Shown piece by piece: positions 44,155 to 55,511 of a stretch of 64,000 nt of DNA; position 1 is the stretch's first letter, and each line of letters opens with the position of its first letter. The stretch lies in assembly GCA_022315425.1 (NCBI GenBank), contig JAIUPT010000033.1, positions 2,046,001-2,110,000 of the forward strand, written 5' to 3'. The stretch comes from Pseudevernia furfuracea (Eukaryota; Ascomycota; Lecanoromycetes; Lecanorales; Parmeliaceae). The notes beneath the pieces were generated by a model that did not search any database, had not been told where the DNA came from, and was given only the letters and a program-made list of their open reading frames with translations. The position numbers and the translations under genes are program-made.

Positions 44155-46989
44155 TGAGATATGACAGCACTGCATTGATACTTGAGCGTTACATTTGCCA
44201 AGAGCAGTGCACTTTGAGCGAGATAAGGTGACCGAATAGTGGTTTTAGTGGTTTTGGTGCTTGATAGAACGATTCGATGATTCCACTTCCGTGGGGCGGA
44301 GAACTTCTCGCTGCAAGTCGTGCACGGCATAGTCAACACCCCATGAGCGAAGTCATATTAGAAGTTGAATCCCTGATTCTCCATTGTTGCATGCTCGTAA
44401 TGATGTTTACTAAATCTCTTTGTTTTAGCCCTGTCCGCCAGTCCATCAGCGATATCCACAACAAATGCCTCGGCGCTGAATATGCCGCGATTTGTGATAC
44501 TGGATTTTGCTGTACGCCGAAATGTACTCAGACCGCCACTCACTTGGTGGCTCCCGGTGTCTCTCCCATATCGCTGCTTCACCACTATCCCATGGGTTGA
44601 AACTGTCTGATCTACGGCCGGTGAGAGCTACTCTACATTGCTTTAGATATGCATGTTCAATGGCAAATTCTTTGATTGTCTTTATACTTGCTACGACTCT
44701 GTAGACTGATCGCTTGTTATAAGCTGTCTTCCCTGCGATTTCGTTCTATTTTTTGGGGTATGGGGACCGCATTGACCCAAATAGCCGGGCTGTGGGCTCC
44801 GCCACGCCCTCGAGATTGTGGCAAGAATGTTTTAAAAGGAGCTGCACCCTGCTTTGAAGCGCGCTGCAGGGTGGCACAGCTTGGGTAATCGACTTCAAAC
44901 AACTGATTGGTAGCATTTGCCGCTTCCGATGCGAGAAACACATTGACTCATGCACAACCGCTTGCTTTGCTGCCAGCCATAATAGGGGTGCAGTCAAAAA
45001 AAACCCTTGCGGCGTTCAGCGGTGAGACGGGTGATAAGGAAACGGTCATCACCATGACGGTTGATGAAAAATTGTTCCACTTGTGGAAAATGGAGGGACC
45101 CTAAATTACTTACGTATGCTGCCGTCTATATGGATTTCGATGGACCTGCATCTGCAGACCCTTTCAGAATCTCGCCGATAGTGTTTTAAATCCGCACCGG
45201 ACTATGGCATGGTGGGTACCTTATGCAGGTCTGTCATCTAGATGGCGTCTCACGGGGCAATACGAGGGTCTACTTCCAATGCGACTCCAATGCCACATTC
45301 CGTATTAGCCTTGGACTCTGAGAACTTTGAGGGGCTGGGATGGAGACTGGAGCTTTCATCTCCACTGTTTAAATGGCGCACAAGTATCTTGTCTCGTGAA
45401 CGTGCTAATTCTAGTCTGAATTCATGCTATTTCCCTCAGCCCTCGCTGTTTCCTTTGGGTCTTTGGCCCTCCCTTTCGGGACTCTATTAAGTTGCGGTCT
45501 GTGCACCAACGAATAGCGGTGCTTTGAGCCCGACTGGGGCAACGACCCTCGTGACGACGAATGGATGGACTGGCCGTGTTCCCGAATATCTTCCCAACAG
45601 CGTTGAAGCGGACGATTGCTGGCGCCTGGACTGTAACCTTGGTAATGGTGGAAACCAACTTGATTCCATACTATGTACCGATACCCTAGCGGTCACTGGT
45701 TGATGGATCTCTCTACTTAGGATTGACGATGTATACGAGAAGGGGGGGGGGGAAGAACAGATTGGAGCGGGGAAAAGTGGGGGCACATCACGGATCGGGG
45801 GTTGAGTGCCGACGGCAAGGTACCTTAGGGTCTCGCCAATGCACTCAAATCTGCAGCTTACTTGCAGCTCATAGAGGCAGTAAGCGTCCATTTGCAATTC
45901 GTCCGTCGGCGCATATTTAGCGACTCGACTCATGCGTGCACGCTCTTGGGGATTGTATTCAATTTATCAACTACCTACATAGTAGAGAGAGCATCTGGTA
46001 CTTGCTCATGTTCTGACCTCTTCCTCCATCTGACTCCTCCTCATTTCTCCTTTCCTCAAGAAGCTATGCGTGCGGCCGAGAAGTCTATCCTCTTGACAGT
46101 CCTGCGCGGTTATTCCCATTAGTTGAATTGTCTACTGAGAGTGAAGTATACATAGGGAGAAGCCCAAGACGCTACGTCCGCACAGGTAAGTTGTCAGAGA
46201 AAGTAGCAATCCTGAGTTGTCATCTTTTCATTGTCGCATACTTTTAGGGGTGCCAACTCAAATGATCTCGTGTTCGCCGGGGTAAATCACCACTCTATGC
46301 ATGACTTTCGCTCGACCCTTTCACCATATTTGGTAATGATTGATGGGTATGGTGTACTTCCGTGCCGAGAAGATGCACCTTTCGGCCGCACGAGTGGTCG
46401 CAAAGGAAGACAATGTAGCCTGGACGCTGCTTCAGCCTTCGAGTGTCGTTCCATGACCAAAACTCAAGACTCAACTTCTCCGACAAATCAATACGAGTGG
46501 CTTAGCACTTTCTCGGAAGACACTAGGAACGTTGACAGAAGGGTCTCCCGTGACAGCACGGACTCTCATGCCGACGATCACTGCAGAACCCCCCAAGTCT
46601 ACGGTCGGCGGCCGTCTTGGATGGAAATAAGGAAATAAACCCCCGTTCCATCACTAGCTTTGCATCTGCGAATTATCCTTTTCGCATTTCACACTTGCCT
46701 ATTTAGCTATAATGGGAGAAACACGTAACGGCCGTCCTTCAGCTCCGTGGCTCTCCACTGCACGGGTTAGGTGCGGAAAGGATAGCGCCATTGTCCGCAA
46801 ATGCCCGTCAATATTCAACGCCAAGCCTCGCTTCTTTCGTCTGAGTCCCACTCAATCTTCACCGTCTCTCGTGTCCCTTGGGCTCCAATATGACCCAGCT
46901 TCGCTCCGTCTTCGGTCTCTCTCTCGAAATGTTTCTGCAAGAAGTGGATCAATGTTTACAGAAGAGACGAATTGATCGTACCCAAGAAC
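44155..46989. other. Gene-poor 2.8-kb region
   Basis: No supported gene. The longest candidate is a 135-codon plus-strand frame at 46231-46638 (polar, no motif). An 11-G run lies at 45742-45752. The tract before 46990 should hold the promoter of the Pth11-like gene. Confidence 0.4.
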
Positions 46990-48328
46990 ATGGAGACCGT
47001 CAACCCAGGACGTGACCAGGTCATCCGCGTAACCGTGGCTTGTGGTATTCTTGCGACTGTGGCGGTCTTGCTCCGCTTTGTAGCACGATGGAGGAGCAAA
47101 GCTTCACTCGCCGCAGACGACTGGTGGATGGCCGCAAGTTTGATACCGTCGTACAGCATGCTAGCAGTGGGCTCGATCAGTTCGTTCGTCGATCCAGCCG
47201 TTCCCTCTCTTGCTGATGAATCTAGTGATCACGAGCGGAAGAGGTGGCCAGCATGCTGACACGTTGACCGATAGCCAAATGGCAACGTTTTTGATGGTAG
47301 GCTGAGTCTCGACACCTTTCCTTGCATAGATTGCTGACTCAGTCGTACTCTATAGACACTCGATGCCGCTATGATAACTTATAGCCTTACCATTGCCATG
47401 GTCAAGATCTCAGTCTTACTCCTTTACCGCCGCGTCTTCGATACCCTCAAATTTAGAAGAGCGACCGTGATAATCGGCATCGCATGCACTTCTTGGCTCA
47501 TTGCCACGCTTCTATGTCTCGCTTTTCAATGTCACACTAACGCTGAGAGGTACGATGCGGATAGTCTATTCTCGGATCAATGTATCGATATGAAGGCTTA
47601 CTGGGCTGCTGTCACGGGCTCGAACATGGCTCTCGATCTTATCATTTTGTGCATGCCGCTTTACATGGTGTGGAATCTCCGACTTTCGACTCGGCAGAAA
47701 GTGGCGCTTTCTGGGATCTTCGCGTTAGGTGCACTGTGGGGCTCTACTCCTTTGAGTGTTCCGCAGAACCGCTATAGCTGACAAAGCACGGTAGAGTTTG
47801 TGTCGCCAGCTTGATGCGCATCATTACGGTAGACTTGGTTAAAGGAGGTGATTTAACCTGTAAGTCGGAAGTCACTTACTCAGTCTTTATCACTCTAACA
47901 TCTGTACAGACACTATAATCACATGTTACATGTGGTCTCAAGTTGAACCTACCATGGCCATCGTCTGTGCCTGCCTTACCACTATGCGCCCACTCTTCAC
48001 CGGCATTGACTTTAACTTCCTGTCTTCTCTCAGCTGGACTACTAGACTTACTGCCTCATCTTCTTCCGCGAAGAGCAAGGGGCGAGGATCGGATCTGATA
48101 AACGACCCTGAAAGTGGCCTGGGAGAGGAAGGAAAGCGGATGAGATGGCCGTCGGAGCGTTGCAAGAGGGACATAGAATTGTCGGGGTTTGAGCAGGTGG
48201 TCAATGCCGGGACGCCGGGGGACATGACATCTGTGGAGAGGGCGGCGAGCTTAAAAACCGAAGACAGTTGGCTGGAGAACAGCTCATCTGGGACTGTCAG
48301 GATCAGGATCGAGAGTTCTTTTGTTTGA
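46990..48328 (+). CDS. Pth11-like integral membrane protein (fungal rhodopsin-type domain)
   Basis: Exons 46990-47179, 47226-47296, 47356-47735, 47795-47859 and 47910-48328 give 374 aa. It belongs to the large fungal family of 7-TM rhodopsin-fold proteins related to Pth11 receptors. Signatures: LRFVARWRSKASLAADDWWM after TM1, MVKISVLLLYRRVF, SDQCIDMKAYWAAVTGSNMALDLIILCMPLYMVWNL, LSTRQKVALSGIFALGAL, and VCVASLMRIITVD followed by EPTMAIVCACLTTMRPLF. The C-terminal tail is cytoplasmic and polar. No CFEM domain precedes it. The five-exon model is reconstructed from GT-AG sites and frame; the first intron (46 nt) is the least certain. The ligand is unknown; a role in sensing is family inference. 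Confidence 0.8.
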
Positions 48329-49191
48329 TCCAGGGCTGTTGCCTCAGCTGGGGGCCGAAAAAGGTTGTGGCCAGAATAAGGTTCCGCATATTGCTAAACG
48401 CAAGCGACCTTTGATGCCAGGATCGAAGTTGAGGCATATATTGAAGCATATATACTGAATTCACATCCAACATCCTATTATTCCAAGACTCGAGGAACGT
48501 TCTCACATCTCTCTTCTTGAGCCTTATCACCCCTAATCCTAACCCGCTAACTCTTAGTACACGCAGAGACCTACCCCGCACGAGGCTTACCGAGACTGTT
48601 TTCGCCCCCAGACGCGCTGAAGAACCGTTTTGAGGTTGTAACAAGGACACTTTGACCCCCTTCGTGTGTTCGGTACGGGCACGCCAGTGGGGGGGCCAAA
48701 TGTCAGTATGTTGTTGATTGGTCGGTTTTGGGGCTCACCACGCGCTCATGGGTAAAGCAAAATCCGAAGACGTAGTGAGCCGCAGTGGATAAGACGAATG
48801 ATAGTCTCTCTTGATCTGCGCCCTGTTAAAGGAATATAAGGAATGTGGAGGCTTTACGTGTGATGATGTTGCTGGTTGGAACGGTTTAAAAAAGCGATGG
48901 CTTCACTGCACCCATGGGCCTTTTTGTGTTCGTCTACTAGGGCACATTTTTAGAGGTTTTCGGCGAGGGAAGTATGCACGATGTTGGCGACATCATTATA
49001 GGGAATTTTTTCGAACATTGGTACGACTTGATTGCCAACCGTGGAGGGGAATGGTTGGTCTACTGATCAGAGAGCAATCTCGGCTTCACGCAGTCAAGGT
49101 CGCTCCCCCTTCTCAAGGCCGGATCATCCTGTGGACCAGCGAGGCACGGAAGAACCAGAAAGATTCCCCACTCCCTCCAACGAACTCCTGG
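48329..49191. other. Intergenic after the Pth11-like gene
   Basis: About 860 bp. Frames here (for example 48811 onward) read into the Zn2Cys6-like locus but have no conserved content upstream of it. Confidence 0.4.
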
Positions 49192-50912
49192 ATGCGCAAT
49201 TTGGACATCAAGGCTCGTGAGAAAGTCGCAACTGTTCGGAAGAAAGGTGCCTGCTTGAGATGCAGAGCTCTGAAAACACCAGTAATTTCCCCCGCTTTAC
49301 GTTCTGTTCTTCACCAACAGTTGACCCACGGTGTTCTGGGTTCTTGGCCTTGCACTTCATGCACAGATAACAAAGTCTCTTGCCACGGTCGGGATTCCAA
49401 ATGTAGATGGATGGATTGTGTTTCGTACTGCCTGAAAGCTTTTGATATCTATGCGCTAGGTACTTTGAACCCCTTATCTACCTTCAAACACCTCTAACGA
49501 TTCAAACTTTCCGTGCAGCGAGGAGCAGTACGACAAGATCCCGGCAGCCAATGATACTATACTGGCCGGGTACACGAAGCGGAATTTCGAACCTGAAATC
49601 CACTGGGATCTTGGAAACATCGCCTCGGACTGTGCAGAGTGGGCAAAGTCACCCCGCATACCGCCGAAGGCATTCGGACAAGCTCAGAAGGAGCTCCTTC
49701 GTATCCTTGACCACCACATGATTCGTATCGCAGAACGAGCTCATGTCCAGGACAGCCAGATAGCTAGTTGCCATGTCCTCGTGAGCGCTTCGCGCCTTTG
49801 GAGCAGAAAAGCAGTGTTCGAATGGGAAATCGTCCAAATCGACTGTCCAAGGGGGGTTGAAGAAGAGTTTAGTATTCTCGCCAGCTGCAAATTAGTACAC
49901 AACACGTAAGGACTCGGATCGACGGGTATGAGTCGTCGGCAGCCACCAGTAAGCGTCAATACGGCTTCATTTTGAAGTTCGCTCCTGGGCACTGTCTCAT
50001 CAGACAACCATTACCAACGACTAACTTCCAGGACCATCCGCACTCCAATGCTTGGTCGATGTGTTTTTTGCAACAATGCACTTGATACTGATAGCTTATG
50101 TCGGCTTTGCCTGCCCCTTTATGCCAATGTTCCGATGGACGGAACGCTGAATCCTCTGGGTGATCCTCTACCAGGCTCGATGGTTTCGGTTGTTCGAAGT
50201 CCAGCTCTGGCTTGCTCAAAGCCTTGCTTAAAAGACGAATGGAGTTTTTCAGATCCCCCAAATGTCCTAGTAGAGAATAATGGGCGGAGTGTCCGCGCCA
50301 TCACCTAAGCCGGGTCTGGATGATATTTCGATTTACTCACTCAGTTCCCTTTTTTCCCATCAAGGTGCCTCCAATTTGAGCAAGCATGGGATTGAGTCCG
50401 CTCCAACTCCTCTGACGCATAGATTACTGGGGTTTGCAGCTCTCACGAGCGCGCTTCGACTGTCCAAGCCTTGGTGATGAATTACCGACCCGCGATGCTC
50501 GTTACGTGGGAAATAGGAGTTCATCAAAAAATCATTCCCAAGAGGCCGAGACTTGCATGTCTGCCAAGAATCCAACGCCCCTGCTGGATGGAAAGCAGAG
50601 GATACGGCGAAGCTTTGTAAAACACTGATGGTTCTGCCAAATTTCGCGGCACGTGGACTTGTATTCGATGCCACCATGTACATTCCGAGGTACGTGTTTC
50701 AGTCTGGCGAATCCAAAACTGATGCTGATAGCAAGAAGTACTTTGGCAACGTGGTATGCGATATGTGCACGAGACAGAGTGATGTTAAAACTCGGAGTGA
50801 AGCATTCCTTGGCAGTGACAGTGTCGAATACCCCGAGTACTTGAAATCTCAGAGTCGTCGGCGTAGAATTAAAGTCCTTACAAAACGAATGTTTAGGAAG
50901 TTGCCAGTCTAA
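49192..50912 (+). pseudogene. Degenerate Zn2Cys6-type regulator locus
   Basis: The start reads REKVATVRKKGACLRCRALKTP, the opening of a fungal Zn2Cys6 DNA-binding domain. Some 80 bp on, PCTSCTDNKVSC supplies a CxxCx6C half. The third canonical Cys is missing: the codon after TP is GTA (Val), or a splice site begins there. Further coding-like pieces follow in changing frames: EIHWDLGNIASDCAEW to KAVFEWEIVQIDCPRGVEEE (about 49522-49906), then VDVFFATMHLILIAYVGFACPFMP (about 50052-50150), then a charged end (50553-50912). I could not connect these with introns into one frame. It may be a pseudogene, several exons with unusual splicing, or a locus with errors. Confidence 0.4.
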
Positions 50913-51111
50913 GGAGATGGGTCAATGGGGACGAGAAGCCGCTGATCGTGGCCACGGTGAAGGTTTTCTGTCCATGAAAGCACCAAGCTCAAGCAAGACT
51001 CGCGCTATATTTTTCCATCGCTTAGATAACTTGACGCCACATCAGCAGCAAAGCTAGGTTTTTTCAAGCTGAAAATGAATCTCATATCATCAGTAGGCAG
51101 CTTTGTTGCCA

Positions 51112-52903
51112 TCACTCGACCCCATCATCCCCACCGAACCAACTCGGCGTCCAAGCGCCCAACGCTCTAATTCCACGACCGCGCTTCCCCATCGGCTCAT
51201 CCAGCTTGACCAGAACCGTCGGCTTGCAAATCATGACTTTTCCGTTGCCCTCCCTTTGATCTCGCACTAGTGCCGGAGACACGACGAGCATCTCTTGTCC
51301 TATTCGACCATCTTCCGCGATCTTCAGCATGCTGTCCGGTCGGATGATCTTGTGCGTCATGATGTCCATCATGCTGGAATTTTGGATCTCGTAGTGGTAT
51401 GCCGTGGTCGCTCTGCTGGGGTCTCGCGTGAAGGGGTGGAAGATGAGGCGGTAGTCGGTTGTTGAGAGGCGGAGTTTGGTGGCGAGTTGGATGGTCGGTT
51501 GGATGATTTGTCTGTGAAGCTCCTCTAGGCTTGAGTTGTCGTGCGCGGACTCGGAGACGAGGGCTGAGAGGGCTGAGGATAACTTCTGTGAAGTCACTTT
51601 CGCTTGCCGGTTTTGCTCTTCGAGAAAGTTCTCCATTTTGAGCAGACCTCGGAGCGTTTCTGACCTCCAGTTGCGGAGTGTCTTTTCGTCTGCTCTTGTG
51701 TTAGCGGTGCTGGCCAGGCAAGAATGATATGAAGAGCAGAGATACCTCGACGTGGCTCAAGCTGCTTCATGCCCTCCTCCATGCCCTGCAACAGTGCAAT
51801 ATTATGGGTGTCAAGTCCGAAGAGGTAGACTTCGCTACTCAGGATGAAGGTCTGCAGGTAGCGGTGGACGAAATATCGCAAGATTAATGGCTGCGAATCG
51901 GGGTATTTCTTCGCGAGCCGCAGGTGGTCAGCTGTTGCAAACATCCGCAGCAGCTCAGGTAAGTCGTCCACTGTCTTGATACTTCCAAAGTTTTCCTCCA
52001 ACACCGTTGTGTCTTCCGTCCTGTCGTCTACCCACCCTGCGATCTGCTGATCTAGGTTTGAAAATTGCTCGGAGATCTCGCTGTCAGATACTTGGCTCGT
52101 GGGCTGCAGCCTCAGTAAATCGTCTCTGCACTCCGTCAAGTTAGCCGACAAGTCCCTCATCTGTCTTTGCAGCTTTCGAGCTTCTGCCTCGAGCTGCTCT
52201 TTGCCATCATTGGCTTCCCGAGTCTGCTCGGTCAGGAATTCCATATGGGTTTCTCGTTTATGCCGTTCGTGTTGAAGGTGGGCAATGTGGTTCTCGAGCA
52301 TTTCGACACGCTCATTGTACTTGTTTCTCTCACTCTTGGAGAGTTTTTCTCCCCGAGCTTGATGGGCTTGGTAGGCTTCCCTCAGTAGGCCAGTTTGTTC
52401 GCGAAGTTGCGAGTTTTGCTCTTGCAACTTGGCAACACGGCGCTTGAGGTCACGCAACTCGAACGATTGGTCTCTGTTCTCTCGACTAGAGGACTGTAGG
52501 TCTTGTCGTGTGTCGTCGTAGGCCTTTTTTTGGTCGCGGTAGTCTTTTTCTAGTGCTTCTAGATTCTCTAGAGCCTCTGACTCTGTCAATCTGGTAGGCT
52601 GGTTGGGCTTCGGTTTGGGTATGGTAACTCTCTGAGGGGCCTGTGGTCGTGATAATGCTCTTGAATTCTCGTCTGACTATTTATTAGAGATTTGAAATCA
52701 AGCAATGGCTTGGCAAGACATCTACCGTGAGACATGTTCAGCTCATCCTCGCTTTGCAATGGCGACTCAGCGACTTCGTCTGCACCGGCGTTGTGGACGA
52801 CCTTATACCACATCTCAGGTTCATTCTTGCTGCTTTCGTCAAGTTTAGGAGCCATCATCGACTTGTCGAGCAGTCGCAGTTCCTGGGTTTGCTCCATTGC
52901 CAT
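51112..52903 (-). CDS. Uncharacterised fungal coiled-coil protein
   Basis: Exons on the minus strand, 52903-52726, 52672-51746 and 51692-51112, give 561 aa. The N-terminus is polar (TQELRLLDKSMM, NEPEMWYKVVHN). The middle is a long coiled coil (about residues 85-235: NLEALEKDYRDQKKAYDDTRQDL and ERVEMLENHIAHLQHERHKRETHMEFLTEQ class sequence). The C-terminal half is globular, with LILRYFVHRYLQTFILSSEVYLFGLDTHN, then DYRLIFHPFTRDPSRATTAYHYEIQ and a closing GAWTPSWFGG. The HRYLQ...VYLFGLD segment is typical of a group of fungal hypothetical proteins with coiled coil plus a helical end domain; the function is unknown. Splice joins keep frame and sequence sense. It is head-to-head with the Hsp70-like gene 614 bp away. 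Confidence 0.75.
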
Positions 52904-53517
52904 CTTGCCATCGGGAACGGCAAGGAGACTCCTAGCAAACGACGAGATTAAAAGGCTGCAAGGCGCTATGTATCTCGGTCATGGCTGAGACGCTTACTTC
53001 TTGGTTCCAGTAGTGCGTCAAGTCACGTGGTGCGCGAAGATAGAATCAGCCTGGCAGCCTTATGCAGCATGCACTGCGCCCCGCTTCTTTGACTAAGTAA
53101 GCGGGAACTAAAAGAACACCACAAGGCGACCAATGTAGACAACCATTGTTCTACTCGGAATTGATCAGATGTTGAAGCCACCTCCCACTCCGAGTGCCGC
53201 AGTAGCTTGACCTGATAGGGGTCTCGGTCTGCTAGCGCGATTGTCATGTAGCATGTCGGAAGCTTCTTTGTGCTTACTGCCCTCCCGACTCTGAGCCTTT
53301 TTCCTAAACCCAAGGCTTGTTGCTTGGAGTGACATCGAGAAGGCGTTTTTATAAGGCTCAGTCACACTGATAGCCTCGTGTGGACGACAGCCCCGCCCGT
53401 TTTGACGAAATTGACCCCAACCTCTGCCCTGCCGTAGGAGTCCATTACCTTAATATCAACATAAACAGAGGTATCTAAGCTCTGTCACATCACTACTCAC
53501 TCTACAAAGACGCAAAG
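52904..53517. promoter_or_regulatory. Divergent promoter: coiled-coil gene and Hsp70-like gene
   Basis: 614 bp between two opposite starts. I looked for heat-shock elements (alternating GAA/TTC) before the Hsp70-like ATG and saw no convincing three-unit array. Confidence 0.35.
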
Positions 53518-55511
53518 ATGAACGAGGAAACCAGTTTAGAGGTTCTGACTTGGGGTTTGAAGATCGAGGACGACGGCATGGCTGACCGTAAGATTCTTAT
53601 CGCCGTGGATTTTGGAACGACCTTTTCTGGTGTTGCTTGGGCTCAGACTCGTCGTGTATGACCTTTCTTCCATTGGTAGCGACATATTCAATGCTGAGAG
53701 TTTGAGTAGCCCGATGTGCAGTCTGTTATCATCCAGTGGCCTGACTCGACGACTGGCGGCCTTGAAGGGGTGAGCAGCGATAAGGTGCCAACGTGAGTCT
53801 ATTTCTATTCGCGTCCCTACTTAGTCTCGAGATAAAACAAGCGTGGGCTGATAAACATGTCAGCGAGCTCCGTTACGAGCAAGGCCAAGTGAAGTGGGGT
53901 TTCCAAGTCGACGACTACGGCCTCCGCCACCAGTGGTTTAAGCTTGATCTCGATCCCACCCAGAGCCGTGGAATATCAGATTTGAGTCGTCAGTTTCCCG
54001 ACCAGCATGCTCTCCCACCGGGCTACAGCGCCTCAAGTGAAAAGCTCTGCACCGACTATCTTGGAGCCCTACGAGCGCATACGGAAGCGGTACTCAAGTT
54101 CAAATTACCCTCTAGCATCATCAAAAGCACACCAATCGAATACATCATTACTGTTCCAGCAGTGTGGTCAGACTCGGCCCAAGCCAAGACCCGCGCGTGT
54201 GCGGCTGCAGCTGGGATGGGCAAAAGCCTGCAGATTATTTCCGAGCCTGAGGCTGCCGCGATCTATGCTTTGCATGCGATGGATCCTCATAGCATTCAAG
54301 TCGGTGATACTTTCGTGCTCTGCGATGCTGGAGGTGGCACCGTGGATCTAATCTCGTATACTGTGACCGAGCTGAAACCTATTTTGAAGGTCACAGAGGC
54401 AGCTATGGGCTCCGGAAGACTGTGCGGTAGTACCTTCTTGAATCGCATCTTTCAGAAGTTCCTGGTTGATAAGTTGAGCTTGAATGAGGAGTGGGACGAG
54501 GAGGTGGTGGAGGATGCCATGAAGAGGTTTGACTTGGTCACCAAGAAGGCATTCCGTGGTGGAGCTAGTGAAGAGTTTGTCATTCCAGGTGAGTTCTCCT
54601 CGGCAGCTCTTCGACGGAGTACTGAACTTGGCTGATAAAATAGTCCCCGGACTCACCGATGACCCCTCTCAAGGCGTGCGAAGGGGCAAGTTCAAGATGA
54701 ACGGCACACAGGTCAAAGCGATCTTCGATCCCGTTGTTGACGAAGTCGTAGCACTGGTTCGAGGGCAGATCGCTGCCACCCAGAAGAAAGTCAAGGCGGT
54801 GCTCCTCGTCGGCGGTTTTGGGCAAAATGCCTATCTTCGCGAGACTGTTCGCGCAGCTATTGACCCGGCTATCGAAGTCATGCAGCCTCCTAACGGCTGG
54901 ACTGCTGTCGTTCGAGGCGCCTTGATGAAGGGATTAAGCCAATTAGAACCAGATACGGAGAGAGTCAAGGTGACAAGCAGGTCCGCGAGAAAGCATTATG
55001 GTACCGAAATCATGAGTAAGTATGATAGCAGCAAGCATGCCAAGGCCACAAGCTGGTGGTAAGTGTCCCTTCTTTTTTCCCCTTTCAGATGCTGATCATG
55101 CCCAGGGATGATTACGACGGCGAACTCAAAGTCTTCGACATGTCATGGTTCATCACCAAAGGCAGTCCCGTCACCGAAGACCGCGCCTTCGTCCGCAAAT
55201 ACCACAAAGTCTGGAAGGTCTCGGAAGGCCCTCGCCAAATCGTCGCGCAGGACATCCTGATGTTTGCAGACCCAGAGGACAAGGGCGCTCCTATCTACAA
55301 GGATGGTGGAGATGTCAAGCACCTGGCGAGATTGACGGCGGATCTGAGTTGCATTCCTGTCAGCGAGCTGGTGCAGAAGCTGGGTAAGGATGGAAAGATG
55401 TATTATGTCATTTACTATGAGATCGAGATGACGTATTACTCGGCGCAGACGAAGTATTGTCTGGTGTATAAGCAGGTCAAGTACGATAGCGTTACGGCGG
55501 AGTATGTTTGA
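53518..55511 (+). CDS. Hsp70-like ATPase (HSPA12-type, no substrate-binding domain)
   Basis: Exons 53518-53655, 53722-53792, 53864-54588, 54644-55058 and 55106-55511 give 584 aa. It carries the actin-like ATPase fold of Hsp70: phosphate 1 loop AVDFGTTFSGVAW (about 29-41), TVPAVWSDSAQAKTRACAAAAG, EPEAAAIYAL, phosphate 2 loop CDAGGGTVDL, and adenosine loop LLVGGFGQNAYLRE. Past the ATPase domain there is no canonical peptide-binding beta-sandwich or EEVD end; instead GELKVFDMSWFITKG to the C-terminus forms a small beta-rich extension. This is the HSPA12-like branch common and expanded in filamentous fungi, with no settled client or role. A 24-residue extension precedes the first strand. All four introns join in frame. 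Confidence 0.88.
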
